NCBI GenBank assembly: GCA_037349315.1
Contig: JBAIAC010000040.1
Location: forward strand, 13,472,001 to 13,536,000
From: Chelydra serpentina
Taxonomy: Eukaryota > Chordata > Testudines > Chelydridae
Reading direction: 5' to 3'
Length of the DNA: 64,000 nucleotides
In this document: in pieces, positions 24,396 through 35,320 of the stretch
How the letters are laid out: every line of letters begins with the position of its first letter
Position numbering within the stretch: position 1 is the first letter of the stretch
Translations under genes and position numbers: made by a program
Notes under the pieces: generated by a model
What the model was told of the DNA's origin: nothing
Seen by the model: the letters and a program-made list of their open reading frames with translations, nothing else
Databases searched by the model: none

Positions 24396-25689
24396 CACTC
24401 AGGATTTGCCCTTGGAGTATTTTTATCCCTTCCCAGTTAGCTGTTGGCTCCATGGAGATGTGCATAGTCGAGTTGATCCATTCCATTTACTGATCAATAG
24501 AGGGCCACTTGAGCTGAGTAATGCCACCTAGCATCTGTATGGATTATTGGAATATTGAATGGGGTACTGGGAGATGATTTGAGCCAGCTGGTCTGCTGAA
24601 GAGCTGGCTGTTGTTGGCATTGATCTGATTGATATTTTTTTTAAGCGCTTCTATTACTTTGGCAGCTAGCTAAGTACTACTGTGAAAATAAAACTCCCAC
24701 ATTACACTCACAGATGCTGAGAGCCAGGGTGGTCTAAGAGATGAGTCCAAGGACCTGCCAGGATAATATGTGCTGTTGGTTTAGGAGCCAATCAGATGTC
24801 TTCACTACCTCCTTCCACAGCCCTTGAGTGCCCTGGCAGCTGCAGGACCTGAGGGCTGGGGAGAGAGGGTATTGGGAACATACCCATTGCATGCTGTGGA
24901 GCCCAACGCCATCCTTTCTGGGACTGAGAGCACGAAAAGGGAAGGGCAGGATGGGGCCTGGGTGTCTATGAACATAGAGATCCAGGAGTACATCTATCCA
25001 GATGCTTCTGCAGCCCCAAAGCCACAGTACATCTAGAGAGTGGTTCGGCTATCACTGTCTAGGAATCTCTGCAAAGCCCCCAGGCAGTTCCATTGTGAGT
25101 GAGAAAGCAGAGCAAGGGTGCAGTTAGACAGCAATGACTTGAGATTCAGGGCATTTCCTGGAGGTTAATGACCCTGGGGGAGGAGTTGATGGCCCAAGGT
25201 GCTGCCAGGCACCATGAAATCCAGCCAGTCACCAATGCCTGAGCATGCCAAGGCAATTGTTGGAAAGGGAGGGGAGAAACCCGCAAGCAGGTGTGTTGTC
25301 TCGTTATGGGTGATGCTATTTCATTTGGTGCATATGGAGGATGTGCCATGTGAGACCTCTCTGGCCAGTCGCGCCCGCTTGTGGCAGATGAGATCTGCGG
25401 GATTCCAGGAGTTGCATATTCCAGTATCAGGGTTCTCAGCTGATGCTCCTCTCCCCTGGAATCAGCTTCTCCAGTGTCTTGGCAGATCCTGGGTTGCTGA
25501 ACTTTGGGCCGCAATGCAACCAAACGTATTTATTCAGCTAATCCCAGTCCTACCTTCCAAAGCTAATGGAACTCTCTGATTGATTCCAGTGCTGGGGGGG
25601 GCGGGGGGGCAGGATTTGGACCCCTGGGCTCCTGAAGGCATGTGAGCGAGGGAGGCGACTGCCACGATGCAGTAAGCAGGGCTGTCTTG

Positions 25690-25830
25690 TCTATTCAGAT
25701 TGTAAATTCCACAGAGCAGGGACTGCCCTCTCCTGCTCAGTTTATGTGCAGAACCTAGCACAGTGGGGGACCCAGTCTCAGTTGGGACCTATGAGCACAG
25801 CCATAATTCAAATAATAATAATAGGGCTAT
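25690..25830 (+). mobile_element. amniote SINE (MIR/CORE-like), forward orientation
   Basis: GATTGTAAATTCCACAGAGC, then GTGCAGAACCTAGCACAGTG, GTTGGGACCTATGAGCAC, and an AATAATAATAAT tail. It is the clearest forward-oriented copy of this family in the window; fragments lie at 7.1, 20.9 and 24.3 kb, and inverted ones at 16.7 and 38.2 kb. Confidence 0.75.
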
Positions 25831-26436
25831 GTTAAAACCACCTTGGATGTTTATAGCACTAAACTGGTCTAGATCCACCCCTCCCCTCTCCCCCCACCCC
25901 CTTCCCCATGGGATGTCTCAGAGCATCAGCACAATTCCACTTCAACTCCATAACAACAGGCAGGTTACTTGCATCGATGCATTTTCTCTTTAATACTCCA
26001 AACCGCCTCAGTCCTGCTCCCTCCAGATCAATGTATTTTCTGAACTAAGAATAAAGTTGTTGCAACTGGATGCCAACAATTTCCAGTGCCAGGAAGATGC
26101 TGCAGCTCCCACTGCCTCTGTTTTACATTGAACTTGATCAGCTCTTACTTGTTTCTCTTTGGCCTTCGGAGCCAGTTCAAAGTCAACTGCCTTTCACTTT
26201 GATTTAATTTCAATCAAATGTAGCCTGACTGCTGACTTGCTGCCTGCTTTTTGCATGTCACCAACAAATCACTACCTAGTCATATTGTTTTGACAGCCAT
26301 CAAATCTCAGCCTCCCGACTCATTAGGATTTTTAATTGACTTGGAAAGCTTCGTATATGAATGCAGCCCACATCCAGATTTACGTATTCAAAGGAATATT
26401 CACACTACATTTTCAAAGCCTCATGAAAGAGTCACA

Positions 26437-26505
26437 TGGCTGGAGCAGGGCTTTGGTAGCAGGCTACAAAGTCTTTCATTCGAAGTTGCCGGTTCAAATC
26501 CAACC
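26437..26505 (+). repeat. Pol III promoter-like (tRNA-derived SINE?) segment
   Basis: An A-box-like TGGCTGGAGCAGGG (26,437-26,450) is followed 41 bp later by a good B box GGTTCAAATCC (26,491-26,501), a spacing compatible with a tRNA-derived SINE head. No tRNA cloverleaf is evident. Family not identified. Confidence 0.4.
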
Positions 26506-27774
26506 TGACCTGATGGTGAATGAAAGATGTTTGATTCCTGTGCCTGAGTCGATGGTCTCCAGGCCATTCCCTTGTCCTTGCTGGTAGCTTCTATCCTTGC
26601 AGGTCGGCTCAGCAGAGAGGCAAAAGACTGAAGGGATGTAGAGGCTGAATTCTCTTACTCCCATTCTGACCAGGTGAGGCAGTGTCGGAGAAGCTTGCGT
26701 TGCTGCTGCTTGTGCTACCACTGTCCTCTACTAGGCAGAGCAGGGCTAAAATCTCATGCACTGCTGGAAAATGTACCCCTCCTGCTTACAGACTGTAGGT
26801 TTGGCTTTTGCTGGACTCTGGTATTGAGACAGCCTTGCGGGGTAGTGGGCACATGGGGGACCAAGGAGTCTGGGCCTATACTGGTCCCAGTTACCATGCA
26901 TATTTGGAGTCAATGGGAGGGGACTCAGCATCTTGCAGTTCTGGCTGTATTTGCAACGTTATCAGCCGCTCTGGGCGTTTTTGAAAGCCCAGAGGGAGGG
27001 TGCAGTCTCCACAGGTCTTAGTCCTGATTCATCCTTAGCACTGTGAACCTTGTTAAGGGCTGTTTTTCATTCCTTAAAGGTTCTGCTTTTGCACATATTC
27101 CTCGGGAGAGCCGTGGTCAAGGTCCATTTATGGGGCAAGGCAGAAGTGCTTTCTCCATGACTTCTGTATGTTTTTTCTGCACAGTTCTATGTGCTGCCTC
27201 TATAACTTCACCCATCCTACTCTATGGCTCATTTAAGCCCAAGGTTTTCTTTGTGGACCGGGAGTGAAATCCATAATTCTCCTGCCACACAGAGACGGGG
27301 GGGAGAAATCACAAACTATTCCACACAAGCCTGGAGTCCTTTGGGTATTGCGACACATCTTGCCAACACATCATTCAGCATCTCATTATCTGCGAGGACA
27401 CTTATTATTAATTACAAAATCTCAAGCTGTCACTGTCTCAGCCACTGATTTATTTCCTAGAGCAACTAGATGTGGTATATGTAGCTATGCAACTGCTCTG
27501 GCTTTATCTTCACCTTTAAATCGAAAGGGCTTGGCCCGTTAGACAGGGCAACTGCAATTTTGCACAGCAGCGCTGGTGCAGCAGGTTACAAAGATGTGTG
27601 CACACATGCATGCACACTGTGTTCTCATATGGAGCCTTTACTTTTGTTCTTTCCAGTTACTTTAGATCAAGGGAAACAAGATAAGTCATTGAGTGGAAAA
27701 TACATGGTTGTTTTGGAAGGGTGAATAACCTTACAAAATGTTAATTAAAAAGTAATTCACAATAAATAAATGTG

Positions 27775-28010
27775 TGACACTTCTATAGCATCTTCCCTGT
27801 GAGAAGCTCAGAGTGCCTTGCGAGCATTTAACACAAGTAACCTCACAACACTCCCATGCGGTAGAGAGGTAGTAGTCCCATTTTACAGATGGGAACACTG
27901 AGGCACAAAAAGATGAATTGACTGGCCCAGACACCTGAGGCCTGTGACAAAGCCAGGAATAGAACTTAGATCTCTTGAATGCCAGACAGTCCCATTCTTC
28001 AGCCACAGTT
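27775..28010 (-). mobile_element. MIR/CORE-type SINE
   Basis: AGTGCCTTGCGAGCATTTAA, CCATTTTACAGATGGGAACA, CTGAGGCACAAAAAGATGAA and CCAGGAATAGAACTTAGATC lie in the reverse-strand MIR order over about 235 bp, one of the fuller copies here. Confidence 0.75.
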
Positions 28011-28599
28011 TGCCAGCCATTTAAAAGCATATGTGTCAGTTTCAGGGCAACAGCACCTGTATTTCCCCTCCATGGTCTTCTAAGGTCACCCACTTTGGGC
28101 TTCCAGCTGTCACCCCTCTCTTGGGCAGACACCCACATCACACTACCTCCTAACTGGGGATTTTAAGGCTCCACCTTAGCCCCCTGCCTTAGACTGTGAT
28201 ATCTCCAAAAAGCCAGACTATCTAAAAGGCCAGCACCTGCACTTCACTTTCTCTCCAAGGGCTAGGACCAGGGTATTGCCTGGTTGTGAAGTAGGGCAAA
28301 CACTCCTGCGTGTGCTGAACTTTCCACACATGCATAGACCCACTGAAGTCAATGGGACAATTTACATGCCTAAATGTTTACAGGATTGAGGCCATCATTT
28401 GCTCCCCTGTAGAAACAGCTCTATTCATTCAAAGTCTGCGAGTGTTTGTTTTGAGAACAGATATTTGGATCAGTGCTCAAGGCCCTTGCAAGGTATAAAG
28501 CAAACGTGCTTTCTCCCTCTAGCGGGGTGGGGGGGAGGGAAGGGATTACTTTGATCCTCGGATAAAAGGTGCTATAGAATTGCAGACAGCACTTCATAA

Positions 28600-28760
28600 A
28601 TAGTGTTATTCAGGTTTCAGCCTCACATGCTCCCTGTAAAGTACAGAAATAACATTAAACCCATTTTAGCCCAAAGAGGTTTAATAAATGATTTGGCTAA
28701 GAGAGAACCCAGCAGCTCAATGGCAAAGCTGGGGACAGAATTCTGCACTCCCTAGCGTAA
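28600..28760 (-). mobile_element. MIR/CORE-type SINE fragment
   Basis: CCCATTTTAGCCCAAAGAGG, TTTGGCTAAGAGAGAACCCA and AAAGCTGGGGACAGAATTCT suggest a diverged reverse MIR. Confidence 0.5.
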
Positions 28761-30286
28761 CCACGAAACAAAACTCCCACCCTGGGCCTGTAGAGACCCC
28801 AGTCCCCCTCGCTGTACCAAAGCTCTACGCAGCATGACTGGGATGGGGGGAAACTACCATTAGGCTCCCTTATAACTTATGCCAGGCAGGAATCCCCAGA
28901 ATGACGCTTGCTCTGACCATACCCCTCCTACCTTGGCATACTGCCTGTCGCTCATGCCAGGGCAATCCTCTACCACCCATTTAGGGCAACTTTAAGGCTT
29001 CTTTATGCCACCAGAGCATAAAGGGGCCTTACAGAGGCCGATCTCTGACCCATACACTTTATTCCTGTGTCCTTTATACTCCCTCTTAGACATCTGCTCT
29101 CCTAACTCCCACCCCCTTCTTTGGAGTTACACAGAGCCACCAAGCAAGAATAATCCCCTGTTATAGCCTATCTGCTAAATTACAAATTCACAGGAAGACA
29201 GCTGCCAGCATGTCCCAATTAACACCTTAATCCAGGAGACAACCTAAACTGGCCTGCATGTTTACTATCTGCAGTGCTTTAGCTGGATCATACGCACAAC
29301 GCAAATGTCTTATTAAAGACTAAAAGGTGGCTACTCAAGCAGTTAAATAGAAAACGTAACTGTCCAAACCTTCCTGATCACCATTTCTGTGTAACACTTA
29401 CAATGCCCACATGTGGGTTAGGCTTGAATCTTTTCACTTGTTGCTCTGTACATAGATCCTTCATGATAAAGAAAGTAAGTGCCTTCTGCTGGTTGCAAGT
29501 GGGAAAGGCATAGTATAATCCCCCCAAAGTGTTCCGTAGAAAGTCGAAAACCTAACAAAACTTGTTAGTTCTTGCAGGGTGTTCTTATGTTAAGAGAGGT
29601 TGTGGTTTGACTATGCTATAGAGCTGAACTATAAATATAAACTCAGCTGGTTCTTTAAAATGGCCACCTTTAAGGAACACTAAATTGGCACCTGTTGTCA
29701 TATAGGATGCAGGAAGGATCCCCTTTGGAGCAGGGGGACAGCGGTAGCTCTCTGTCACCTTTGTGCTGCCTGGATTCTGGGCTGCTGCAGGGACAGGAAT
29801 GTGCAGTGTAATGTAGAGCAGCCCTGGAGGCTGCTCTAATTTGGAGCACTCCTTCCTAGGCCGCCTTGCAGCCCAGAAGCCCCATTGCCCTAAGTGCCAT
29901 GAGAATGCCCCCACTCTGTCCTTTCCCATCCCTGGCATGCACTATATGGTAGGGCTTGGGAGGGCAGGAGGGGCACAGTTCCTGCATTGGGGGACTTCTC
30001 TGCCAGCCCCTTGCAGCTCTTTTGAGGTCACTAGACGCCTGGAGTTGTGTATAGGGACCAGAGTGCAGGCCAGAGTCTGGCCCACGGTCACTATCAGCAT
30101 TTTGTCTGTCTTTTAGAAATCTGTTAGGTCTCAACCCCTCGGAGATCAATGGGGGTTTTGCATCTTTTCCCATCTGTTACTAATCTGTGAATTTTGCATA
30201 TGCCAAACCGCAACACCCATATGGAAAAACTCTATCTCCTATAGTTCAAAAATACTACACATACCATGGTTCTGTGCCTGCATTAC

Positions 30287-30301
30287 CCCCCCCCCCCCCC
30301 C
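30287..30301. repeat. poly-C homopolymer
   Basis: Fifteen C residues in a row, followed by ACACACAC. Length may be unreliable in assembly. Confidence 0.85.
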
Positions 30302-30702
30302 AGCACACACACCTCCTGCTGCGTGGGACGCAAGCAAGGACAGAGCGTGTGGGATGCCTGGAGAACCTTCAAAGGGCAGGGAAGGGAGAGTTACTCTGTA
30401 GAACTGAGCTCTCAGGGGTTCCAGCCATAACAGCATAATAAAGGGAGCTGAGAGCACAACAGGGATTGGCCGAGATCTTTGACTACCCAGATTCACCAGC
30501 CAGTCCCTGGGAGTGGTTGGGTAGAATGAGCACTTGTGGAATGGCCTGACTGTTCTGCAGAAGGAGAATTCTGCCCTCTGCTGAACTGCTACGCATAAAG
30601 CCGGTTTGCCGTGGAGAAGGCTTAGCCTGCATGTGTCAATTTTGTTTTCTTCCAGAACCCACTGGCTTGGGGGGAGCCTCTTATCCCTCCTTAGGCCAGG
30701 GG

Positions 30703-31542
30703 TTCTCCCAAGAAATTTTTCGGTGGCTTTAGAGTGTGGCCACCAACTCTTGCTGGTGGCCACTCCGACAATGTTTCCTAAAATACTTAATTAACTTCAG
30801 GAAAAACAAATATATGTGCACATATCCATGTCCAAATCGCTGTCATTTATTTATGTAGGGGTTTTTTTTCAGACTCAATAATAAAAACAATGTACAGTTG
30901 TCTCTATTCTTTACTGGACCTAAACAGAATAGAAACAAAATAAGGTGCTTTGCCCATTCTTCTCTTTTTTGTTTTGTTTTTTTGGTTGCTGTATTTTTTT
31001 TTATTTAGACTTGCTAGCTAGTAAGTCTGCTCCTGTGAAAACTGATATTTGTAGGTTTGTTAATATCGCTTTTCACGGCAGACTTTCTCAGCCCTGGCAA
31101 GCCGGGGGACAAATTAAGCTCTGAATGGAGAGGTGGGCAGGGAGGCAGCAGGGGCTGGGGGCAATGGAGGGCTGGGGAAGGCAGCAGGGGCCATGGGAGG
31201 TGGGGCACCGGAACCTGGAGCCCGAAGCCCCGTGGCCGGAGGGGTGGAGCCTGAAGCCCTGCAGCTGGAACCCAAACCCCTTTGGCCAGAGCCAGCCACC
31301 CAATGCCCCAGGGCTGAAACCCAAAGCCTGAGCCCCACTGCCCCTGAGAATTGGGGGGGAACTCACACTGGCTGCCTGCTCCTCTGGTGTCTGCCTGCTC
31401 CCTACTGGTGGCCCCGGGGAAGGGGTGAATGCTTTGCTGCCCCGCCCTCCCACTCCCCCATAATAACTGCCCAGGAGGCTGTGGCCGCAAGAAAAACCCC
31501 TGGTGGCCGCATTTCTGAAACATTGCCCTGGGCTCTAATGGG
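30703..31542. repeat. interspersed repeat, possibly hAT-derived
   Basis: The left part CAGGGGTTCTCCCAAGAAA and the right end TTTCTGAAACATTGCCCTG form a weak inverted pair sharing CAGGG and an inner AGAAA. The body has an AT-rich left half with T-runs and a GC-rich right half (31,080-31,480). No 8-bp target duplication was found. The long overlapping open frames of the GC-rich half (up to 177 codons) are not supported as genes. Confidence 0.45.
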
Positions 31543-31953
31543 CACAAACCTGCCCAAACTGCATGTAATTTAAAACAGAAATGTATTACACATTTAGCAT
31601 CAAATTTTCAAACAGCTCTCAGTGCCTTATGAGCCCAAATCCAATTTTCAGAAGTGACCTAGGCACTTAGGCGCATAAAGCACTTTTGAAATGGGACTTC
31701 AAAAATAACGTCAGTTCACATTGGCTCAGATCCAGTTGTGTGACCGGCAGGATTGGTGTTGGGATCTGTCGTGTTAATTTAGATGGAATAAATGGGCCAA
31801 AGGGGTTAACATAACCCAGTCATTGTCCCGTATTGCATGGTGTTAAAAAAGGCAGGCCTCAGCCTGCTTAGTGCCAAGGCAAACACACCATTAAAATTCA
31901 TATGAACCTAGTATTAAAGATACAAAGAAGAAGGAAAAACAGTTAAAGCATTT

Positions 31954-32050
31954 ACAACAAAATGAGGAGTCTGGTGGCACCTTAAAGACTAACAGATTTA
32001 TTTGTGCATAAGCTTTCGTGGGTAAAAACCCCACTTCTTCAGATGCATGG
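31954..32050 (-). mobile_element. 97-bp Penelope-tail insertion with hammerhead-like fold
   Basis: Perfect 13-bp target duplication AGTTAAAGCATTT at 31,941-31,953 and 32,051-32,063. The inserted 97 bp match the tail of the Penelope-like element at about 1,560-1,637 (GCACCTT-GAGACTAACA-ATTTATTT...GCATAAGCTTTCGTGGGT). On the minus strand it has CTGAAGA (32,036-32,042), a GTGGG/CCCAC stem II and GAAA (32,014-32,017). The T expected just before the cleavage site is A here, so activity is doubtful. No coding sequence is present. Confidence 0.85.
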
Positions 32051-32832
32051 AGTTAAAGCATTTGAAATGTAAAGTATTACATAAGGATTTCATTTTCACA
32101 ACAGTTCTTGTTCTCTTTAGATGAAGAGAGATTTTAGAAGGAAAAATCCCTTGTTTGGCGGTCTCTTGGGTGGCATTAAAGATGGTAATAACTGTCGTTT
32201 TGGGTACAGGATAAGGGCGTTGAGACGGGCTGGAGCCATTGTGGTGGCTGTTAAAGTCTGATCCCATTTCATCCCAGGTGTTGTTTGGGATTCAGCTGGA
32301 GCCAATAGAGACGATGATGTTATGTGGGTCCCTCTCTTGGCCCGGGCTGGTCAGGATGTCTCAGAATCAGGGTGACAAAGGCGGGGCCTAGGAAACAGTG
32401 AGGGTAGCAGCCACAATGGTGACGCTCGCTCTGATCCCCTCCATCTGTTCTTTCTGTGCTCTCTTCCCAAAGTCACTTTCTCTAAGGACCCCCAAAAGGA
32501 GTGGTGAGTGGAATAGCCCAGCCCCTCATTATTTTGTCCATCAATTAGGCCTAATTTCTAATACACCCGTTTTGATTCATGAATTTCCGGTTCCACATCT
32601 TCTGTTTTCACTAGGTGTGATTTCAGCATAGTCCGTGGATTATATCAACGTGGCCTTTTTGTTTGGGCTAATTAATCTCTGTCTGATTTGCTTGTACCTG
32701 TATATAACATTAATTATTGGCAACAACTTGACCTGTTTTTCATGGTTAATTTCTAAGTAGGCAAACGTTGTATAGACCAGTTATCACAGCAGATTTTAAA
32801 CCTCTGAGGGCCCAGTCCTGCTTGCCTCACTC

Positions 32833-32925
32833 ATAGATTCGTGTCTTTTTAGGCCCAGAAGGGACCACTCTAGCCTGACCTCCTGCATAACGCAGGTCAC
32901 TAAATTTCACCCAGTAATTCTATAA
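32833..32925 (-). mobile_element. CR1 LINE 3' end, diverged
   Basis: TCATAGATTCGTGTCTTTTT, GGCCCAGAAGGGACCACTCT and TGACCTCCTGCATAACGCAG are the reverse complement of a CR1 terminus. Confidence 0.7.
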
Positions 32926-32999
32926 TGAAGAGACTTGTCGCTAGAAGGTCATTTGTTCAAAAGTGGCTCAGGGCAGTAACGCCCATAGTTGTGATAACA

Positions 33000-33260
33000 A
33001 ATTGCTTGTATTATTATTGAAATGGCTGGAGGCCTCAATCAGGATCCCATTATTGTAGGTGCTGCACATCCAAAGCGTAAGAGACAATCCCTGCCCCTAA
33101 AGAGCTGACAATCTAAATAGACCAGACAGCCGAAAGGTGGGAGGTAGAAAATGGAGGCCCTGAGAGAGGAAGTGACTTGCTGAAGGTGACACGACAGGTC
33201 AGTGGCAGATCCAAGAAGAGAGACCACAGCTCTCCTGAGTCCCAGTCTGGTGTCCTAGCC
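33000..33260 (-). mobile_element. MIR/CORE-type SINE
   Basis: TTGTATTATTATTGAAATGG, GAGACAATCCCTGCCCCTAA, then GGAAGTGACTTGCTGAAGGT and GTCAGTGGCAGATCCAAG continue the order of the reverse-oriented amniote SINE through its MIR core. Confidence 0.75.
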
Positions 33261-34118
33261 CTTGGACGACTTGCTATTATCTCCCAGCTTTTCTGTGGCC
33301 CGTGTGAAAGAAGTTGAGTACGTGATAAATAGCATTTTCATAGCACCTGCGGATAATTAGAGTCTGAGACCCATGCCACTGCCAGTTGCCTGGGTACATC
33401 CATCCTTGATATTCAATAATACAAAATTACTCCCAGGATCTAAAAATATCAACCTCTAATCTCTCCCCATCACCACCCTATCAATCATAAGGGTTTAGTG
33501 TTGGTAGCTGGTTATACAGTAAATGGAATCTAACATTCTTCCTTCCCAAAGATTGAAGCAGACTCTTTCAAGCGGCTGCTACATATTTTACAACATTGCC
33601 ACCAACTCCTCCATGGTTGCCAAGTTCTTCAAAGGCTCTTAAAATGAACCCAGTAAAAAGATGTGAGTTGAGATTATAATTTACAGCCTGATCATAAATT
33701 TTGTGCCTACAGGTTCCTATGGGCTTCTCTAGTCCTTTCCAGCAAGCTAATGGAAACCAGCTATGTATCTTCAAGGCAGAATGCTGAGAGTTTAAAGCAT
33801 TCCCCTGACTAGGTGCAATGAAGAATCAATACTCTTTCTTTCTGTGCTGGCCAAATGACAGTGCATCTTTATTTCACTACACAGCACTTAGCTTTAGCAT
33901 TAGTCATAGGGTAGGGGGCAAAATGTTGCTTCCTCCTTTATATATAGCTTGTTGAAACCCTCCAAAATGCCATCCTTCCCGCCTGAAAGCAGGTTAGAAG
34001 CTCCTTATATGTTTCAGTTAAATTAATCCGCATTTTTTCTATTACTTCAAGAAGTGGAGACATCTGTTTTTCTTTCTCCTGACCAAACTTAAATGAGACT
34101 ATATCCATGTGTCCTCCT

Positions 34119-35320
34119 CATAGACTCATAGTCTTTAAGGTCAGAAGGGACCATTATGATCATCTAGTCTGACCTCCTGCACAATGCAGGCCACAGAATC
34201 TCACCCACCTACTCCTGTAATAAACCCCTAACCTATGTCTGAGCTATTGAAGTCCACAAATCATGGTCTAAAGACTTCAAGATGCAGAGAATCCTCCAGC
34301 AAGTGAACCGTGCCCCATGCTGCAGAGGAAGGCGAAACCCCCCCCAGGGCCTCTGTCAATCTGCCCTGGAGGAAAATTTCTTCCTGACCCCAAATATGGT
34401 GATCAGCTAAACCCTGAGCATGTGGGCAAGACTCACCAGCCAGACACCCAGGAAAGAATTCTCTGTAGTAACTCAGATCCCACCCCATCTAACATCCCAT
34501 CATAGGCCATTGGGCATATTTACTGCTAATAGTCAAAGATCAATTAATTGCCAAAATTAGGCTATCCCATCATACCATCCCCTCTCCATAAACTTATCAA
34601 GCTTAATCTTGAAGCCAGATATGTCTTTTGCCCCCACTGCTTCCCTTGGAAGGCTGTTCCAGAACTTCATTCCTCTGATGGTTAGAAACCTTCATCTAAT
34701 TTCAAGTCTAAACTTCCTGGTGGCGAGTTTATATCCATTTGTTCTTGTGTCCACATTGGTACTGAGCTTAAATAATTCCTCTCCCTCCCTGGTATTTATC
34801 CCTCTGGTATATTTATAGAGAGCAATCATATCTCCCCTGAGCCTTCTTTTGGTTAGGCTCATCCTAGTAGCCTTTCTCTGTCCTGTTTGAATTCATCCTT
34901 CTTAAACATGGGAGACCAGAACTGCACACAGTATTCCAGATGAGGTCTCACCAGTGCCTTGTATAACAGTACTAACACCTCCTTATCTCTACTGAAAATA
35001 CTTCGCCTGATACATCCCAAGACCACATTCGCTTTTTTCACAACCATATCACATTGGTGGCTCATAGTCATCCTGTGATCAACCAATACTCTGAGGTCCT
35101 TCTCCTCCTCTGTTACTTCCAACTGATACGTCCCCAGTTTATAACAAAAATTCTTGTTATTAATCCCTAAATGCATGACCTTGCACTTTTCACTATTAAA
35201 TTTCATCCTATTACTATTTCTTCAGTTTACAAGGTCATCCAGATCTTCCTGTATGATATCCTGGTCCTTCTCTGTATTGGCGATACCTCCCAGCTTTGTG
35301 TCATTCGCAAACTAAAAATT
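34119..35320 (-). mobile_element. CR1 LINE 3' portion with internal deletion
   Basis: The plus reading begins CATAGACTCATAGTCTTTAA and GGTCAGAAGGGACCATTATG, a CR1 terminus in reverse. The minus strand at 34,859-35,206 codes an RT segment (KFNSEKCKVMHLG, LGCIRRSIFSRD, VRPHLEYCVQFWSP). Near 34,860 the sequence jumps directly from the TTGGTTAGGCT part to ATCCTAGTAGCC, so a block seen in full copies is absent. Low divergence suggests it is younger than the 11.6 kb copy. Not a host gene. Confidence 0.9.

Larger units (their letters stand above)
21036..25689. other. intergenic, no gene recognised
   Basis: Unique sequence with SINE fragments at 22,195 and 24,285 (listed). A GAGTTCAAATCCC box at 23,476 resembles a Pol III B box, but no A box was found near it. 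No gene recognised. Confidence 0.4.
25831..30699. other. intergenic, no gene recognised
   Basis: About 4.9 kb with no convincing gene. Repeats inside are listed separately (26,437; 27,775; 28,600; poly-C 30,287). Frames of up to 174 codons near 30.2-30.8 kb have no domain and no splice context. Confidence 0.4.

Noticed and set aside
30239..30763. 174-codon minus-strand frame
   Set aside because: No recognised domain, no splice context, starts across a poly-C tract; treated as chance.
31014..31573. 177- and 146-codon frames on opposite strands
   Set aside because: GC-rich half of an interspersed repeat; low-complexity peptides, no family match.
34859..35206. Open frame with reverse-transcriptase similarity as a host gene
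   Set aside because: It is a CR1 LINE fragment flanked by CR1 3' sequence.
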